A program made the translations under genes and the position numbers. From positions 1-8,854 of the forward strand of contig CALKVR010000171.1 of the NCBI GenBank assembly GCA_938004815.1: 8,854 nt of DNA, given 5' to 3'. The notes beneath the pieces were generated by a model. That model searched no databases. It saw only the letters and a list, made by a program, of their open reading frames with translations, and was not told where the DNA came from. Below are positions 8,786 to 8,854 of this stretch, piece by piece; position 1 is the stretch's first letter; every line of letters starts with the position of its first letter. Source of the stretch: an uncultured Polyangiaceae bacterium (GTDB taxonomy: Bacteria > Myxococcota_A > Polyangia > Polyangiales > Polyangiaceae).

Positions 8786-8854
8786 ATGGAGTTCTCCTAC
8801 GCGTACCGGGGTTCGAGCGCGGTGGCGAGCCACGCCTACCGGACGGACATGTCG
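8786..8854 (+). CDS. 5' end of a third operon gene (truncated by window end)
   Basis: ATG at 8786 follows the upstream stop TAG (8782-8784) by one base, and GAGG at 8775-8778 is a good ribosome binding site seven bases upstream. Only 23 codons are visible, beginning MEFSYAYRGSSAV and ending in TDMS. This is too short to assign. The start resembles, from memory, the N-terminus of SWIM zinc-finger family proteins that occur next to WGR and MoxR-type genes, but I hold that only as a hypothesis. The spacing makes it part of the same operon as the two WGR genes. Confidence 0.6.
   Translation, partial: MEFSYAYRGSSAVASHAYRTDMS

Overview
The window is very GC-rich with strong G/C bias at third codon positions, tightly packed genes and Ala/Arg/Pro-rich linkers. 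It encodes a Hanks-type Ser/Thr kinase with a long Pro/Gln/Ser linker. This combination suggests a myxobacterium (Myxococcota, perhaps a Polyangia-like lineage). That assignment is inference from style and gene content, because there is no rRNA or other marker here. I see no tRNA, rRNA, CRISPR, insertion sequence, integrase or attachment site. No gap between genes exceeds about 80 bases, so there is no long unexplained non-coding stretch.

Left block (1-3152, all plus strand): the 3' part of a Slt70-like soluble lytic transglycosylase (peptidoglycan turnover), then a tail-anchored PknB-like Ser/Thr kinase, then a small DUF1232 (YkvA-like) protein. The kinase and DUF1232 genes are 32 bases apart and are probably co-transcribed. 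The kinase has no visible Shine-Dalgarno sequence but has a plausible promoter ending 10 bases before its ATG.

Right block (3174-8854): a minus-strand, minimal ATP-dependent DNA ligase (LigE-like core with a small OB fold) is divergent, across 80 bases, from a plus-strand gene set. The first plus-strand gene encodes an N-terminal WGR domain, a PQQ/WD-like beta-propeller and an unassigned C-terminal domain. The second overlaps it by four bases (GTGA) and encodes a second WGR-like domain followed by about 930 residues of HEAT-like helical repeats. A third gene begins one base after its stop and runs out of the window after 23 codons. The DNA ligase family convergently abuts the DUF1232 gene with only 21 bases between the stops.

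The best candidate for an under-described system is the right block. WGR domains in PARP2/3 read DNA ends and nicks, and here two different WGR scaffolds (propeller and HEAT) sit next to an enzyme that seals nicks. A DNA-break sensing, repair or conflict module is a reasonable hypothesis, but nothing in the sequence proves that these proteins act together. The module continues past the right edge, so its remaining components cannot be seen here.
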